From positions 1 through 64,000 of the forward strand of contig DASZHD010000020.1 in assembly GCA_035938175.1 (NCBI GenBank): a stretch of DNA of 64,000 nucleotides. Reading direction: 5' to 3'. The translations under genes were made by a program, and so were the position numbers. Shown in pieces: positions 6,589-14,956 of this stretch. The notes below the pieces were generated by a model that did no database searches, was not told where the DNA came from, and saw nothing but the letters and a program-made list of their open reading frames with translations. Source of the stretch: DASRDE01 sp035938175. GTDB lineage: Bacteria; Vulcanimicrobiota; Vulcanimicrobiia; Vulcanimicrobiales; Vulcanimicrobiaceae. Each line of letters begins with the position of its first letter. Positions within the stretch are counted from its first letter, which is position 1.

Positions 6589-6870
6589 GTGGGCAAGCGC
6601 AAAAAATTCACCCTGATGCCGCTGATAACGCTGGCCGCGCTCAGCGCGATGGTCACGGTGCCCGCCCTATCCGGTATGCGGCTCTACGCAGCGACGCCGC
6701 AGCAGTACGCCAGCGTCGTCGTACGCCCGGGAGATTCGCTCTGGAGCATCGCCAGCGCGCATACCTCAGCGGCGAATGACGTGCAAGACACGATCGACCA
6801 AATCACCCAAGTGAATCATCTGAGCGGGTCGACCCTGGTTCCCGGCCAGCGCTTACGCGTACCGCAATAA
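6589..6870 (+). CDS. YneA/DivS-like SOS-induced LysM membrane protein (putative cell-division inhibitor)
   Basis: From the GTG at 6589 the product has 93 residues: a basic start (MGKRKKF), one membrane segment (about 8-30), then a LysM domain (about 42-92) with VVRPGDSLWSIA and LVPGQRLRVP. LysM binds peptidoglycan. The architecture, size and divergence from lexA match Bacillus YneA and are analogous to actinobacterial DivS, both SOS-induced division blockers. Three SOS boxes control the promoter. In-frame TTG (6517) and ATG (6529) starts exist, but they would encode operator DNA, so the GTG after GAAGGA is preferred. The function is inferred from architecture and context. Confidence 0.75.
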   Translation: MGKRKKFTLMPLITLAALSAMVTVPALSGMRLYAATPQQYASVVVRPGDSLWSIASAHTSAANDVQDTIDQITQVNHLSGSTLVPGQRLRVPQ

Positions 6871-6897
6871 CGATCGCAAAGCAGCATTGCTAGCAGA

Positions 6898-6930
6898 GAA
6901 AAAGACCGCCCCTCCCTGCGGTCTTTTTTC
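6898..6930 (+). terminator. Rho-independent terminator after the LysM gene
   Basis: GAAAAAGACCGC (6898-6909) pairs with GCGGTCTTTTTTC (6918-6930) around an 8-nt pyrimidine loop and runs into a T tract. It begins 27 bp after the LysM stop. Confidence 0.85.
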
Positions 6931-7001
6931 TTTTGTTCCGATTTCTTTGCCGGCGCCAATGTGGGCGTCGCCAGCATAGGCGTAGCAACGTCTGCGCTAC
7001 A

Positions 7002-7436
7002 TTAGAGCTGGGACATGCAGCAAACGGTACTGGATCTACCTCCCGGCCATATATACCGCACGTAAACGCACGAACGCCAATTGCCGCCATGGTGCCGCGC
7101 AAACACGGCCTGCCACGCGCCGCCGTAGTCGCCCTCGACTTGGCCCTGCGGCATCGGGCCGTCGAGTACGATCGTTGCTGACCGCCCGCGAACCGACGCC
7201 ACTTTGATCGGCGTGGGTAGCAATGGAAAGAGCGCTGAACCTGGCCGTGCGGTCTTAAGATTGTCTGCGTGCGCTTGTTGGAGGCCGATCCAAAGCTCCC
7301 TAGATTCAGTTGATTCCAATTGCGGTGAATCCAGTAACGGCAGTAGTACCTCGCACGGAACGAACTTCACGTAAGCCGCTAACAAACCTATCGCGAGCAC
7401 TACGATCAGAACCGCGATTGTAACTCGAGAAGACAT
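7002..7436 (-). CDS. Membrane-anchored protein of unknown function
   Basis: I do not recognise this 144-residue protein. It starts with a single hydrophobic segment (VTIAVLIVVLAIGLLAAYV, about 5-23), so it is probably an inner-membrane-anchored or secreted protein with a C-terminal domain outside. The rest is mixed alpha/beta, with several aromatic residues near the end (YVRYIWPGG). It converges on the LysM gene terminator and follows the small protein and sucCD on the same strand. Its role is unknown. Confidence 0.55.
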   Translation of the reverse strand: MSSRVTIAVLIVVLAIGLLAAYVKFVPCEVLLPLLDSPQLESTESRELWIGLQQAHADNLKTARPGSALFPLLPTPIKVASVRGRSATIVLDGPMPQGQVEGDYGGAWQAVFARHHGGNWRSCVYVRYIWPGGRSSTVCCMSQL

Positions 7437-7515
7437 ACGCTCAATTTGCGATCAAAGCACGATGCAATGGAATTCCCATTGCGACTTCGGTCTGCTGGTT
7501 GAAGAACGCCTTCTT

Positions 7516-7725
7516 CTATCGCTTCGACACCACGATGATGCTGTGCCCCTGATGATCGTTGAGAAACTGCAGGCCATCCACGATCCATGAGTCCAGACCG
7601 CCGTGCGTGTGTTTTGCAACTTCACGCACGACGTGGATTCGATCTTTGAGCCATGACAGTTCCGAGCGCGTCGTCGCCGGCCACACCGCGACTTCGCAAT
7701 CCTCACACTGATAGCCGTTGGCCAT
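7516..7725 (-). CDS. Small protein of unknown function downstream of sucD
   Basis: The 69-residue product begins MANGYQCEDCEVAVW, with one CxxC pair, and ends HSIIVVSKR. The ATG is 12 bp after the sucD stop, so it is likely read from the sucCD transcript. A lone CxxC could be half of a metal site, but no second pair is visible. It has no signal peptide or membrane segment. I cannot assign it to a family. Confidence 0.5.
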   Translation of the reverse strand: MANGYQCEDCEVAVWPATTRSELSWLKDRIHVVREVAKHTHGGLDSWIVDGLQFLNDHQGHSIIVVSKR

Positions 7726-7737
7726 CGGAGCGCGGGT

Positions 7738-8622
7738 TTAGGACGAAACGCCGGCCGGCATACGCTGCGCGAGCAAGCTGGGTATCTGCGACGGGCGATC
7801 GGCGACGGGCACTCCGGCGGCCTGAAACGCGTCGATTTTGCTTTGCGGCGTTCCGAACTTTCCGGAGATGATCGCGCCGGCATGACCGAGCGATTTTCCG
7901 GGCGGTGCGTTGCGTCCGCCGATGAACGCGACGATGGGCATCTGCGGCATGTGCGCTTTGATAAAGGCCGCCGCGTCTTCTTCGTCGGACCCGCCGATTT
8001 CGCCGCACACGACGATTGCTTCGGTCTGGCCGTCGTTCTTGAACTCGCGCAAGCAATCCACGAACGTCGAGCCGATGATCGGATCGCCGCCGATGCCGAC
8101 GCAGGTCGACTGCCCGAATCCGGCGCGCGTGAGCAGATCGACGACTTCGTATGTCAGCGTTCCCGAGCGCGAGATGAGGCCGACGTTGCCTTCTTTGAAA
8201 ACGTGTCCCGGCATAATGCCGACGGACGATTTGCCCGGCGATATGAGGCCCGGACAGTTGGGGCCGATGATGCGCATCCCCGGCGTCGCGCCGACCACTT
8301 TCAGCACGTCGTGAACGGGGACGCCTTCCGTAATACAGACCGCGAACGTAATGCCGGCGTCGTGCGCTTCGAATAAAGCGTCGGCAGCGAACGGCGGCGG
8401 AACGAAGATGCATGTATGCGTAGCGCCGGTTGCCGCAACCGCATCGTGCACCGTGTCGAAGACCGGTAAGCCGTGCTCGGTTTTTTGTCCGCCTTTGCCC
8501 GGCGTTACGCCGCCCACGATGTTCGTGCCGTACGCGAGCATGCGTCCCGTATGATACGAACCTTCGGATCCCGTGATACCCTGCACGAGAACTTTCGAGT
8601 TCTTGTCGAGAAAAATGCTCAT
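7738..8622 (-). CDS. sucD: Succinate-CoA ligase, alpha subunit
   Basis: This 294-residue protein is the CoA-binding, phosphohistidine-carrying subunit of succinyl-CoA synthetase, which makes ATP or GTP from succinyl-CoA in the TCA cycle. The Rossmann CoA-binding start (VLVQGITGSEGSYHT), IIGPNCPGLISPG and GHAGAIISGKFGTPQSK, which contains the phosphorylated His, are intact. Length is normal for the family. Its ATG overlaps the sucC stop by 4 bp, so the two subunits are translationally coupled. Confidence 0.96.
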   Translation of the reverse strand: MSIFLDKNSKVLVQGITGSEGSYHTGRMLAYGTNIVGGVTPGKGGQKTEHGLPVFDTVHDAVAATGATHTCIFVPPPFAADALFEAHDAGITFAVCITEGVPVHDVLKVVGATPGMRIIGPNCPGLISPGKSSVGIMPGHVFKEGNVGLISRSGTLTYEVVDLLTRAGFGQSTCVGIGGDPIIGSTFVDCLREFKNDGQTEAIVVCGEIGGSDEEDAAAFIKAHMPQMPIVAFIGGRNAPPGKSLGHAGAIISGKFGTPQSKIDAFQAAGVPVADRPSQIPSLLAQRMPAGVSS

Positions 8623-9791
8623 GCTTTTGCCCCTGCCAGTTTAACCGCCTCGGCGGCGCCTTCGTCCATCGTTTGCACCGGCGTCATTCCCGCGTCCGCA
8701 AGAATACGCCGTCCCTGATCTTCATTGGTGCCGGTCAAACGGATGACCAGCGGCACTTTGCGCGACTTCGTCGTGTTCAGCGCTTCCACGATGCCTTTGG
8801 CGACTTCGTCGCAGCGCGTGATTCCGCCGAAGATGTTGATGAAGAACACGCTCGCAGCGGTGTGATTCATCACCAGTTCGTAACAATTGCGCACGCGTTC
8901 GGCATTGGCGCCGCCGCCGACGTCAAGAAAGTTCGCGAACGAGCCGCCGGCGTTTTTCACCGCGTCCATCGTTCCCATCGCCAGACCCGCGCCGTTCGCC
9001 ATCGTTCCGACATTGCCGTCGAAACGGCGGAAGTTGCGAATGCCCAGCCCGGCCTGCGTAGCCAGCGTTTCATCCTCGTCCAACGGAAGGGCCGTTTGCC
9101 ATTGTTTGAGTTCCGGATTCTTGTAGAGCGCGTCGTCGTCGAGTTCCACCTTCGCGTCAGAAGCGATTACGCGGCCGTCTTCGGTTAGCGCAAGCGGATT
9201 GATCTCGACGAGTTTGGCGCCGTAGCGGAAAAACAGATCGTAGAGACCTGCAACGATTCCGGGAAGACCCTTGCGATATCCCGGGTCCAGGTCCGCTTTG
9301 AATGCGAGTTCGCGGCCGATGTACGGCCAATAGCCGCCGGACGTATCCACGAACGCCTTTGCAATCGACTCGGGATGTTCGTCGGCAACTTCTTCGATAT
9401 CCATGCCGCCGAATTTACTCACCATGATTACTGGCTTTTTCGTCGAGCGGTCGATCGCGATCGCGCAATACGCTTCCAACTTGATCGGCAATTTCTCTTC
9501 GATCAGCAGCGAATTGATAGGCTCGCCCTTGGGGTTTTGCCGGTTCGGCGGCATCGGCGTCTCCATGATCTCGCGTGCGACGGCGCGCGCTTCTTCGCCC
9601 GTTTTAGCAAACTTGATCTTGCCCGCTTTCCCACGCCCGCCCATCAGGACTTGGGCTTTCACGACCCAGTCGCCGTGGTTTCTCTCGACGAAGGCCGCGG
9701 CGTCTTCGGGATTCGTAACGTGCTGACTGCGCGGAATCGGAATGCCGGCGCGCCGGAACAGTTCCTTTCCTTGGTACTCCATTAAGTTCAT
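8619..9791 (-). CDS. sucC: Succinate-CoA ligase, beta subunit
   Basis: This 390-residue beta subunit carries the ATP-grasp domain (starting MNLMEYQGKELFRRAGIPIP, with VVKAQVLMGGRGKAGK) and the C-terminal ligase domain (DVGGGANAERV, INIFGGITRCDEVA). It binds nucleotide and succinate and pairs with SucD. It is the first gene of the sucCD operon. The 200 bp between it and the acyl-CoA dehydrogenase gene upstream holds a terminator-like hairpin and must also contain the sucCD promoter. Confidence 0.96.
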   Translation of the reverse strand: MNLMEYQGKELFRRAGIPIPRSQHVTNPEDAAAFVERNHGDWVVKAQVLMGGRGKAGKIKFAKTGEEARAVAREIMETPMPPNRQNPKGEPINSLLIEEKLPIKLEAYCAIAIDRSTKKPVIMVSKFGGMDIEEVADEHPESIAKAFVDTSGGYWPYIGRELAFKADLDPGYRKGLPGIVAGLYDLFFRYGAKLVEINPLALTEDGRVIASDAKVELDDDALYKNPELKQWQTALPLDEDETLATQAGLGIRNFRRFDGNVGTMANGAGLAMGTMDAVKNAGGSFANFLDVGGGANAERVRNCYELVMNHTAASVFFINIFGGITRCDEVAKGIVEALNTTKSRKVPLVIRLTGTNEDQGRRILADAGMTPVQTMDEGAAEAVKLAGAKA

Positions 9792-9940
9792 TGCTTCTGT
9801 ACTTCTTCGTCCTTCTTACCTGGGAGAGCGTCTTGTTGGTTAGCTGCCATCGTGTGATTAGGGTACGCTGGGGCGTCTCGGTGGAACCGCCGGGAACCCT
9901 TGTGGTAGAGTTATCCGGTCGGACTTTCCAAAACCACCGA

Positions 9941-9968
9941 ACTGAGGCGCTCGAAAGAGCGCTTCAGT
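9941..9968 (-). terminator. Hairpin, probable terminator of the acyl-CoA operon
   Basis: ACTGAGGCGCTC (9941-9952) and GAGCGCTTCAGT (9957-9968) form a 12-bp stem with one G-U pair around a GAAA loop (plus-strand sense). It lies 23 bp after the acyl-CoA dehydrogenase stop on the minus strand. The downstream T run is weak, so efficiency is uncertain. Confidence 0.55.
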
Positions 9969-9991
9969 GTTTCTGATTCGCACTGTGCGCA

Positions 9992-11149
9992 TCAAAGTTT
10001 CCCCAGATACGAGCGCGAGATGATAATCTGTTGAATCTCCGAGGTGCCTTCGTAGATCTCGGTGATCTTCGCATCGCGGTAATACCGTTCGACCGGAAAT
10101 TCGGTCGTGTACCCGTATCCGCCGTGGATTTGCAGCGCTTCAGCCGCGTGTTTGCGCGCGGCGGTGGAAGCGAAGTATTTTGCTTTGCTGGCTTCTATTG
10201 CAAAGGGCTTGCCGGCATCGTACAGCGCGGCCGCGCGATATGTGAGTAGGCGCGCGGCATCCAAATCCGTTCCCATTTGCGCGATCTTGAACGAGACGCC
10301 TTCGAAGGCGCCGATCGGTTTTCCGAACGCCACGCGCTCCTGCGCGAACTTCACCGAAGCATCCAAGCACGCCGCCAAAATGCCGCAGGCCTGCGCGGCG
10401 ATGCCGATACGTCCGCCCGTTAGCGCCGTCATCGCATGGCTGAAGCCCGCGCCTTCGTCGCCCAAAAGTGCCGTAGACGGTACGCGCGCGTTATCGAACG
10501 CAATGTCGCACGTGTTGCTCGTGTGTATGCCGAGCTTCTCGGTCACCCGTTCGACGGCAACGCCGGCCGTATCGTTGTCCACGAGAAACGCCGAAACGCC
10601 TTTCGGCCCCGCCCCGCCGGTCCGGAACATGCCCATCAACACGAACGAATAACTGCCGTTGGTGCACCACTGCTTGCGCCCGTTGAGCACGTAACCGGAA
10701 CCATCGCGCCGCGCAGTAGCCCGAATATTGGCTGCATCCGATCCGGCGTCCGGTTCCGTGAGCGCGAAGCCGGCGATACGATTCTCTTGTGCGAGCGCCG
10801 GCAGGTAGCGGCGCTTTTGATCCTCGTTTCCGAGTTTCAGAATCGCCATGCAAATCATCGAGTGCACCGAAACCGTTACCGCCGTGCCCGCGTCGACGCG
10901 AGCCAGCTCTTCGATGGCGCGCGCGTACGAAACGTAGTCCGCGCCGGCGCCGCCATATTGCTCGGGAACGAGCAGTCCCATGATTCCCGCAGCGTTCAGT
11001 TTATCGTACAGTGCGCGCGGAAACGAATGCTCGCGGTCCCACTGCGCGATATGCGGAGCGATCTCGCGCTGTGCGATCTCGGCGGCAAGTTCGCCGATTT
11101 GGCGTTGCTCGTCCGAGAGATCGAAGGCTGCGCGAGACGTCGTATCCAT
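9992..11149 (-). CDS. Acyl-CoA dehydrogenase (short-chain/butyryl-CoA type)
   Basis: This 385-residue FAD enzyme oxidises acyl-CoA to enoyl-CoA and passes electrons to ETF. It shows GFALTEPDAGSD (127-138), QIHGGYGYTTEFPVERYYRD (340-359) and the catalytic base in IYEGTSEIQ (about E367), the position used by short- and medium-chain enzymes. It lies 1 bp downstream of the hydroxyacyl-CoA dehydrogenase gene and in line with the thiolase gene, so the three form a beta-oxidation or butyrate-type operon. A crotonase is not present in the window. Confidence 0.93.
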   Translation of the reverse strand: MDTTSRAAFDLSDEQRQIGELAAEIAQREIAPHIAQWDREHSFPRALYDKLNAAGIMGLLVPEQYGGAGADYVSYARAIEELARVDAGTAVTVSVHSMICMAILKLGNEDQKRRYLPALAQENRIAGFALTEPDAGSDAANIRATARRDGSGYVLNGRKQWCTNGSYSFVLMGMFRTGGAGPKGVSAFLVDNDTAGVAVERVTEKLGIHTSNTCDIAFDNARVPSTALLGDEGAGFSHAMTALTGGRIGIAAQACGILAACLDASVKFAQERVAFGKPIGAFEGVSFKIAQMGTDLDAARLLTYRAAALYDAGKPFAIEASKAKYFASTAARKHAAEALQIHGGYGYTTEFPVERYYRDAKITEIYEGTSEIQQIIISRSYLGKL

Positions 11150-11150
11150 A

Positions 11151-11990
11151 CTATTTGTAGGTATAAAACCCGCGCCCGGATTTCTTACCGTACCATCCCG
11201 CTGCTACGTACTGCTTGAGCAGCGGGCACGGGCGATACTTGTCATCCGAAAACCCGTCATACAACACGTTCATGATGGCAAGGCAGGTGTCCAATCCGAT
11301 AAAATCCGCCAGCTCGAGCGGACCCATCGGATGATTCATGCCCAGTTTCATCACCGTGTCCACCGCTTCGGGAGTGCCGACGCCTTCGAAGACGGCATAG
11401 ATCGCTTCGTTGATCATCGGGAGAAGCACGCGATTGGATACGAAGCCGGGGAAATCGCGTACTTCGACCGGCGTCTTTCCCAAATCGCGCGCCAGTTTCT
11501 CCGTCGCCTCAAAGGTCTGCGGTGACGTGGCCAGCCCGCGAATGATCTCGACGAGCTTCATCACCGGAACCGGATTCATGAAGTGCATGCCGACGACGTT
11601 AGCTGGACGCTTGGTTGCGGCCGCAAGCGTCGTGATCGAGATCGACGACGTGTTCGAAGCCAGAATCGCGTCGGGCGGCGTCGATTGGTCCAAGGAACGG
11701 AAGAGCTCGAGTTTCAGATCCAGATTCTCGGTGGCCGCTTCGATCGCCATGTCGACGTCGAAATCTTTGATAGCGGTCTCGGGACGGATATGCGTCAGAA
11801 TCGTTCCGCGCTGTTCTTCGGTCAGCCGTCCTTTCTCCACGGATCGAGCCAGGTTCCGTTCGATTGCCGCGACGCCGCGGTTCACGAACGCCTCGTCGCG
11901 GTCGACGAGAATCACCGAATGATGGTGCGTCGCCGCAACCTGAGCTATGCCCGAACCCATTTGGCCGGCGCCGATGATTGCAATTTTCAC
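11151..11990 (-). CDS. hbd: 3-hydroxybutyryl-CoA dehydrogenase
   Basis: This 279-residue NAD(P)-dependent dehydrogenase interconverts acetoacetyl-CoA and 3-hydroxybutyryl-CoA. It begins KIAIIGAGQMGSGIAQVAA (the GxGxxG dinucleotide site) and has NTSSISITTLA, GMHFMNPVPVMKLVE with the catalytic His, and a C-terminal domain ending KKSGRGFYTYK. The GTG at 11988-11990 is chosen because it puts the Rossmann strand at the N-terminus. The longer in-frame extension is Arg-rich and lies inside the thiolase gene. It starts 8 bp after the thiolase stop. Confidence 0.94.
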   Translation of the reverse strand: MKIAIIGAGQMGSGIAQVAATHHHSVILVDRDEAFVNRGVAAIERNLARSVEKGRLTEEQRGTILTHIRPETAIKDFDVDMAIEAATENLDLKLELFRSLDQSTPPDAILASNTSSISITTLAAATKRPANVVGMHFMNPVPVMKLVEIIRGLATSPQTFEATEKLARDLGKTPVEVRDFPGFVSNRVLLPMINEAIYAVFEGVGTPEAVDTVMKLGMNHPMGPLELADFIGLDTCLAIMNVLYDGFSDDKYRPCPLLKQYVAAGWYGKKSGRGFYTYK

Positions 11991-11998
11991 GGGACGAG

Positions 11999-13351
11999 TT
12001 AGTCGACTCGAATCAGGACGGCGTCGCCCTGTCCGCCGCCGCTGCAAATCGATGCGATTCCGAGGCCGCCGCCACGCTTGCGCAATTGATTGATCACCGT
12101 GCCGATGATCCGGGCACCGGACGCTCCGATCGGATGTCCCATCGCCACGGCACCGCCGAGCTTGTTGATGTTTCCGGGATCGATGCCGAGCTTGCGCGCC
12201 GACGTCAGCGCAACCGCCGAGAATGCTTCGTTGATTTCCCAAACGTCGATCTGATCCGTCCGCAAACCGGTTTTCTGCAGCAGTTTTTGCGCAGCCATTG
12301 CGGGCGTCAGTGCGATGTACGGCGAGTCCCAGCCTACCGTCGCGTGATCGAGAATCGTCGCGAGCGCTTCGTACCCGCGCGTTGCGGCAACGCTGCGGTC
12401 CGCTACGATCAGCGCGGCCGCGCCGTCGTTCACACCCGGAGCATTGGCGGCGGTAATCGTTCCGTCTTTATCGAGCGGCTGCAGCTTGGCCATCGCCTCG
12501 AGACTGGAATCGGCGCGCACCGCTTCGTCGCGCTCCACGGTCGTATGCGGAACGTCTCCGGTTACGAACGGCGCCCACTCGCTGTAGTTGAGCGTGAACT
12601 CCTTGGACGGGCGATGCGACCAGATCGCGTCGGCGCCTTCGTTCGAAGATCCGGCTGCGACAGGCACGCGTTCTCGTGCGGGCTCGGGAAGACGACCGAC
12701 GACGATCTTGCCTTTGCGTTTGGTTGCAACCCGGATTGGGACGATCTCGCCGTCGAACATGCCGCCGTCATGCGCACGAGCCGCGCGCTGATGACTTTCC
12801 AACGCAAAGCGGTCTTGCTCTTCGCGTGAGACCTGCAGTTCGTTTGCGACTTTCGCGCCTTGGCTGGCCATCGTCATCGGGAAGTAATAATCCCACAACC
12901 CGTCGTGAATCATCCCGTCGATCAGGCGGCCGTCTCCGAACCGGTAACCGCTGCGAGCTTCCTTCAGCAGGTAAGGCGCGTTGGACATCGATTCCATGCC
13001 GCCGGCTGCGACGACCGAGTTGCTTCCGTCGTTGATCAGCCGCGCCGCATTCACGACTGCGAGCAACCCGGAAGCACAAACTTTATTGACCGTTTCGGCG
13101 GTCGTCGTCTTTGCGAGACCCGCTTTGAAACCGGTTTGCCGCGCCGGATTTTGCCCCGCACCGGCCTGCAGTACTTGGCCGAAGATGACGTGCTCGATCT
13201 CCGAGGCGTCTACGCCCGAACGCTCGATGGCCGCGACCAGCGCCGCCGCACCAAGCGTCGTGGCCTCCAACCCGGATAAGCCTCCATTCAAACGGCCGAA
13301 CGGGGTGCGCGCCAGGCCGATAACCACGGCGTTGGAACTCTGAATCGTCAT
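11999..13351 (-). CDS. atoB: Acetyl-CoA C-acetyltransferase (thiolase) with loop insertion
   Basis: The enzyme condenses or cleaves acetoacetyl-CoA. The nucleophilic Cys is in NKVCASG (C92), the catalytic His in GHPIGASGAR (H406) and the second Cys in ICSGGGQGD (C436); NEAF is at 374-377. At 450 residues it is about 55 longer than the usual thiolase. The excess lies at about 219-271, between KRKGKIVV and VERDEAVR, in the loop domain that normally passes straight to the 'DE.xR' segment. It heads the acyl-CoA operon. Confidence 0.94.
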   Translation of the reverse strand: MTIQSSNAVVIGLARTPFGRLNGGLSGLEATTLGAAALVAAIERSGVDASEIEHVIFGQVLQAGAGQNPARQTGFKAGLAKTTTAETVNKVCASGLLAVVNAARLINDGSNSVVAAGGMESMSNAPYLLKEARSGYRFGDGRLIDGMIHDGLWDYYFPMTMASQGAKVANELQVSREEQDRFALESHQRAARAHDGGMFDGEIVPIRVATKRKGKIVVGRLPEPARERVPVAAGSSNEGADAIWSHRPSKEFTLNYSEWAPFVTGDVPHTTVERDEAVRADSSLEAMAKLQPLDKDGTITAANAPGVNDGAAALIVADRSVAATRGYEALATILDHATVGWDSPYIALTPAMAAQKLLQKTGLRTDQIDVWEINEAFSAVALTSARKLGIDPGNINKLGGAVAMGHPIGASGARIIGTVINQLRKRGGGLGIASICSGGGQGDAVLIRVD

Positions 13352-13426
13352 AGCCTGGGAGCATTCTCGTCGGTCCGAGGGGCGTCCCTCATCCCACTTT
13401 TGTCGCTTGCCTGGCGGCCGGTTTTT

Positions 13427-14338
13427 TCAGTGCCGCCGAAGCTTGGTTGCTTCAGATTGCTGCGTCGGCTGCGTACAGACGACGCGTTCGCTCGCCTCGC
13501 AGTTCTGACACTCGAATTGCAGGGTAACGTGCGTGATCCCGAAGCGTTCGCGCAACGTCGAGTCGACTTGCGTGAGAATCGCCGTTGCTTCGCTCACGCG
13601 TGTGTCTTCGACTAAAACGTGCGCAGAAAGGGCCGGCGCTCCCGTCCCGATCGTCCACACGTGCAGGTCGTGGACGTCGACGATTCCCGGAACGGTGTTC
13701 ATCACGCCGCGCACGTCTTCCACGCGCATATCGCGCGGAACGCCTTCCAGCAAAACATCCGTGGCATCCCGCATCACGCGGAAAACGCCCACGACGATAA
13801 TGCCTGCGACGAAGAGCGAGAGCGCCGGATCGATCCACGCAGCGCCGGACAGCCAGATGAACGCACCGCCGATAATTACCGCGAACGCGCCCAATGCGTC
13901 GCCGGCAACGTGGAAGAGCGCCGCACGGACGTTGAGATTATGATGGCTGTCGCGCACGAGCAGTATGCCGACGATGCTGTTGACGATCAAGCCGGCGGCG
14001 GCAAACGCCATCATCAGCACGCCTTGCGAGTGATACGGTGTCCAGAAGCGCCCGATGGCAGCGTACACGATAAAGCCCGTAGCCGCAAGTAAAAGACTAC
14101 CGTTGATCAGCGCGGCAAGAATTTCGACGCGCCCGTACCCGAACGTCTTACTGGCCGTGGCGGGCCGTCTCGACCCCGCTACGGCGACCAGCGCTATGCC
14201 GAGCGCGAACACATCCATGCAAACGTGCAGCGCGTCCGTCAGCAATGCCAGCGAGTTTGCGCGCAAGCCTCCCCAGAACTCGAGCGCGGCAACGGCCGCG
14301 ACCAGAACGAGGGCGACGACTAAGCGTCTGCGCGCCAT
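13427..14338 (-). CDS. Cation diffusion facilitator (zinc/cadmium/cobalt exporter)
   Basis: This 303-residue CDF transporter has about six membrane segments and exports divalent metal by proton antiport. Two metal-site motifs are visible: LLTDALHVCMDVFAL (HxxxD) and FHVAGDALGAF (HxxxD), followed by the cytoplasmic DVHDLHVWTIG domain typical of ZitB/CzcD. The C-terminal tail holds extra Cys residues (ECQNCE). It starts 18 bp after the methyltransferase gene and may share that operon. Confidence 0.92.
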   Translation of the reverse strand: MARRRLVVALVLVAAVAALEFWGGLRANSLALLTDALHVCMDVFALGIALVAVAGSRRPATASKTFGYGRVEILAALINGSLLLAATGFIVYAAIGRFWTPYHSQGVLMMAFAAAGLIVNSIVGILLVRDSHHNLNVRAALFHVAGDALGAFAVIIGGAFIWLSGAAWIDPALSLFVAGIIVVGVFRVMRDATDVLLEGVPRDMRVEDVRGVMNTVPGIVDVHDLHVWTIGTGAPALSAHVLVEDTRVSEATAILTQVDSTLRERFGITHVTLQFECQNCEASERVVCTQPTQQSEATKLRRH

Positions 14339-14356
14339 ACTTTTAACTCCTGCTCG

Positions 14357-14956
14357 TCACGCCTTGAGCGCTTTCAACGCGAGCAGCGCAAGCATTGCGC
14401 CGAAGGTCAAAAATGTGTTGGACTCTGCTTTTGCAATCACGTCCGGCTTCCACGTTCCCTTGGCGTCTGCGAGAGGCTCCAACGCTGGAACGAACGGCGG
14501 AACGCTGCGGCAATAGCGGTCGTATTCTTCGCCGTATTGCGATCGCAGAAACGCTTCCTCGTGCGGGACGATCGTTGCATACACTGCCGCCATCGTGCCC
14601 AACGCCGTTCCAACCAGCGCCGCACGCCTCGGCGCGGAATTCGAACCGGTAAAGGCAATTGCAAATCCGGCCGCGGTTAAAAAATTTCCGACGTAGAGCG
14701 GATTTCGCACGTGCGCGTACGGACCGGCCGTTACCAACTCCGGAGCCGTCACGCGATCGTCACGCGTCGTTATCCCGGAGTATCCCACTGCCCAGCAGCG
14801 TACCAGTTCGCCTGCAAGCGCGAGCGGCAAGCCCAGCGTCACGCTGAAGGCGCTCGGCTTTCCGAACGCCGCAAGAAGCGCGGCGGGAATCGAAAGCAGC
14901 GCTCCGCGGTTTTTGAAAACGAATGCTTGCAGCGGCTCGGAATCGGATTGGCTCAC
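14357..14956 (-). CDS. Isoprenylcysteine carboxyl methyltransferase-family membrane protein
   Basis: This 199-residue membrane protein has the ICMT/PEMT-type SAM-binding signature GPYAHVRNPLYVGN and the C-terminal EEAFLRSQYGEEYDRYCRSV. Bacterial members methylate lipids or unknown substrates and rarely have an assigned target. I chose the GTG at 14954-14956, which overlaps the rmd stop as GTGA. The upstream in-frame extension is Arg-rich antisense of rmd. Its placement after the GDP-rhamnose genes hints at a role in envelope modification, which is inference. Confidence 0.8.
   Translation of the reverse strand: MSQSDSEPLQAFVFKNRGALLSIPAALLAAFGKPSAFSVTLGLPLALAGELVRCWAVGYSGITTRDDRVTAPELVTAGPYAHVRNPLYVGNFLTAAGFAIAFTGSNSAPRRAALVGTALGTMAAVYATIVPHEEAFLRSQYGEEYDRYCRSVPPFVPALEPLADAKGTWKPDVIAKAESNTFLTFGAMLALLALKALKA

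Noticed and set aside
11991..12242. N-terminal extension of the hydroxyacyl-CoA dehydrogenase
   Set aside because: The 84 extra residues are Arg/His-rich and fall inside the thiolase gene; the Rossmann motif starts at the GTG at 11990.
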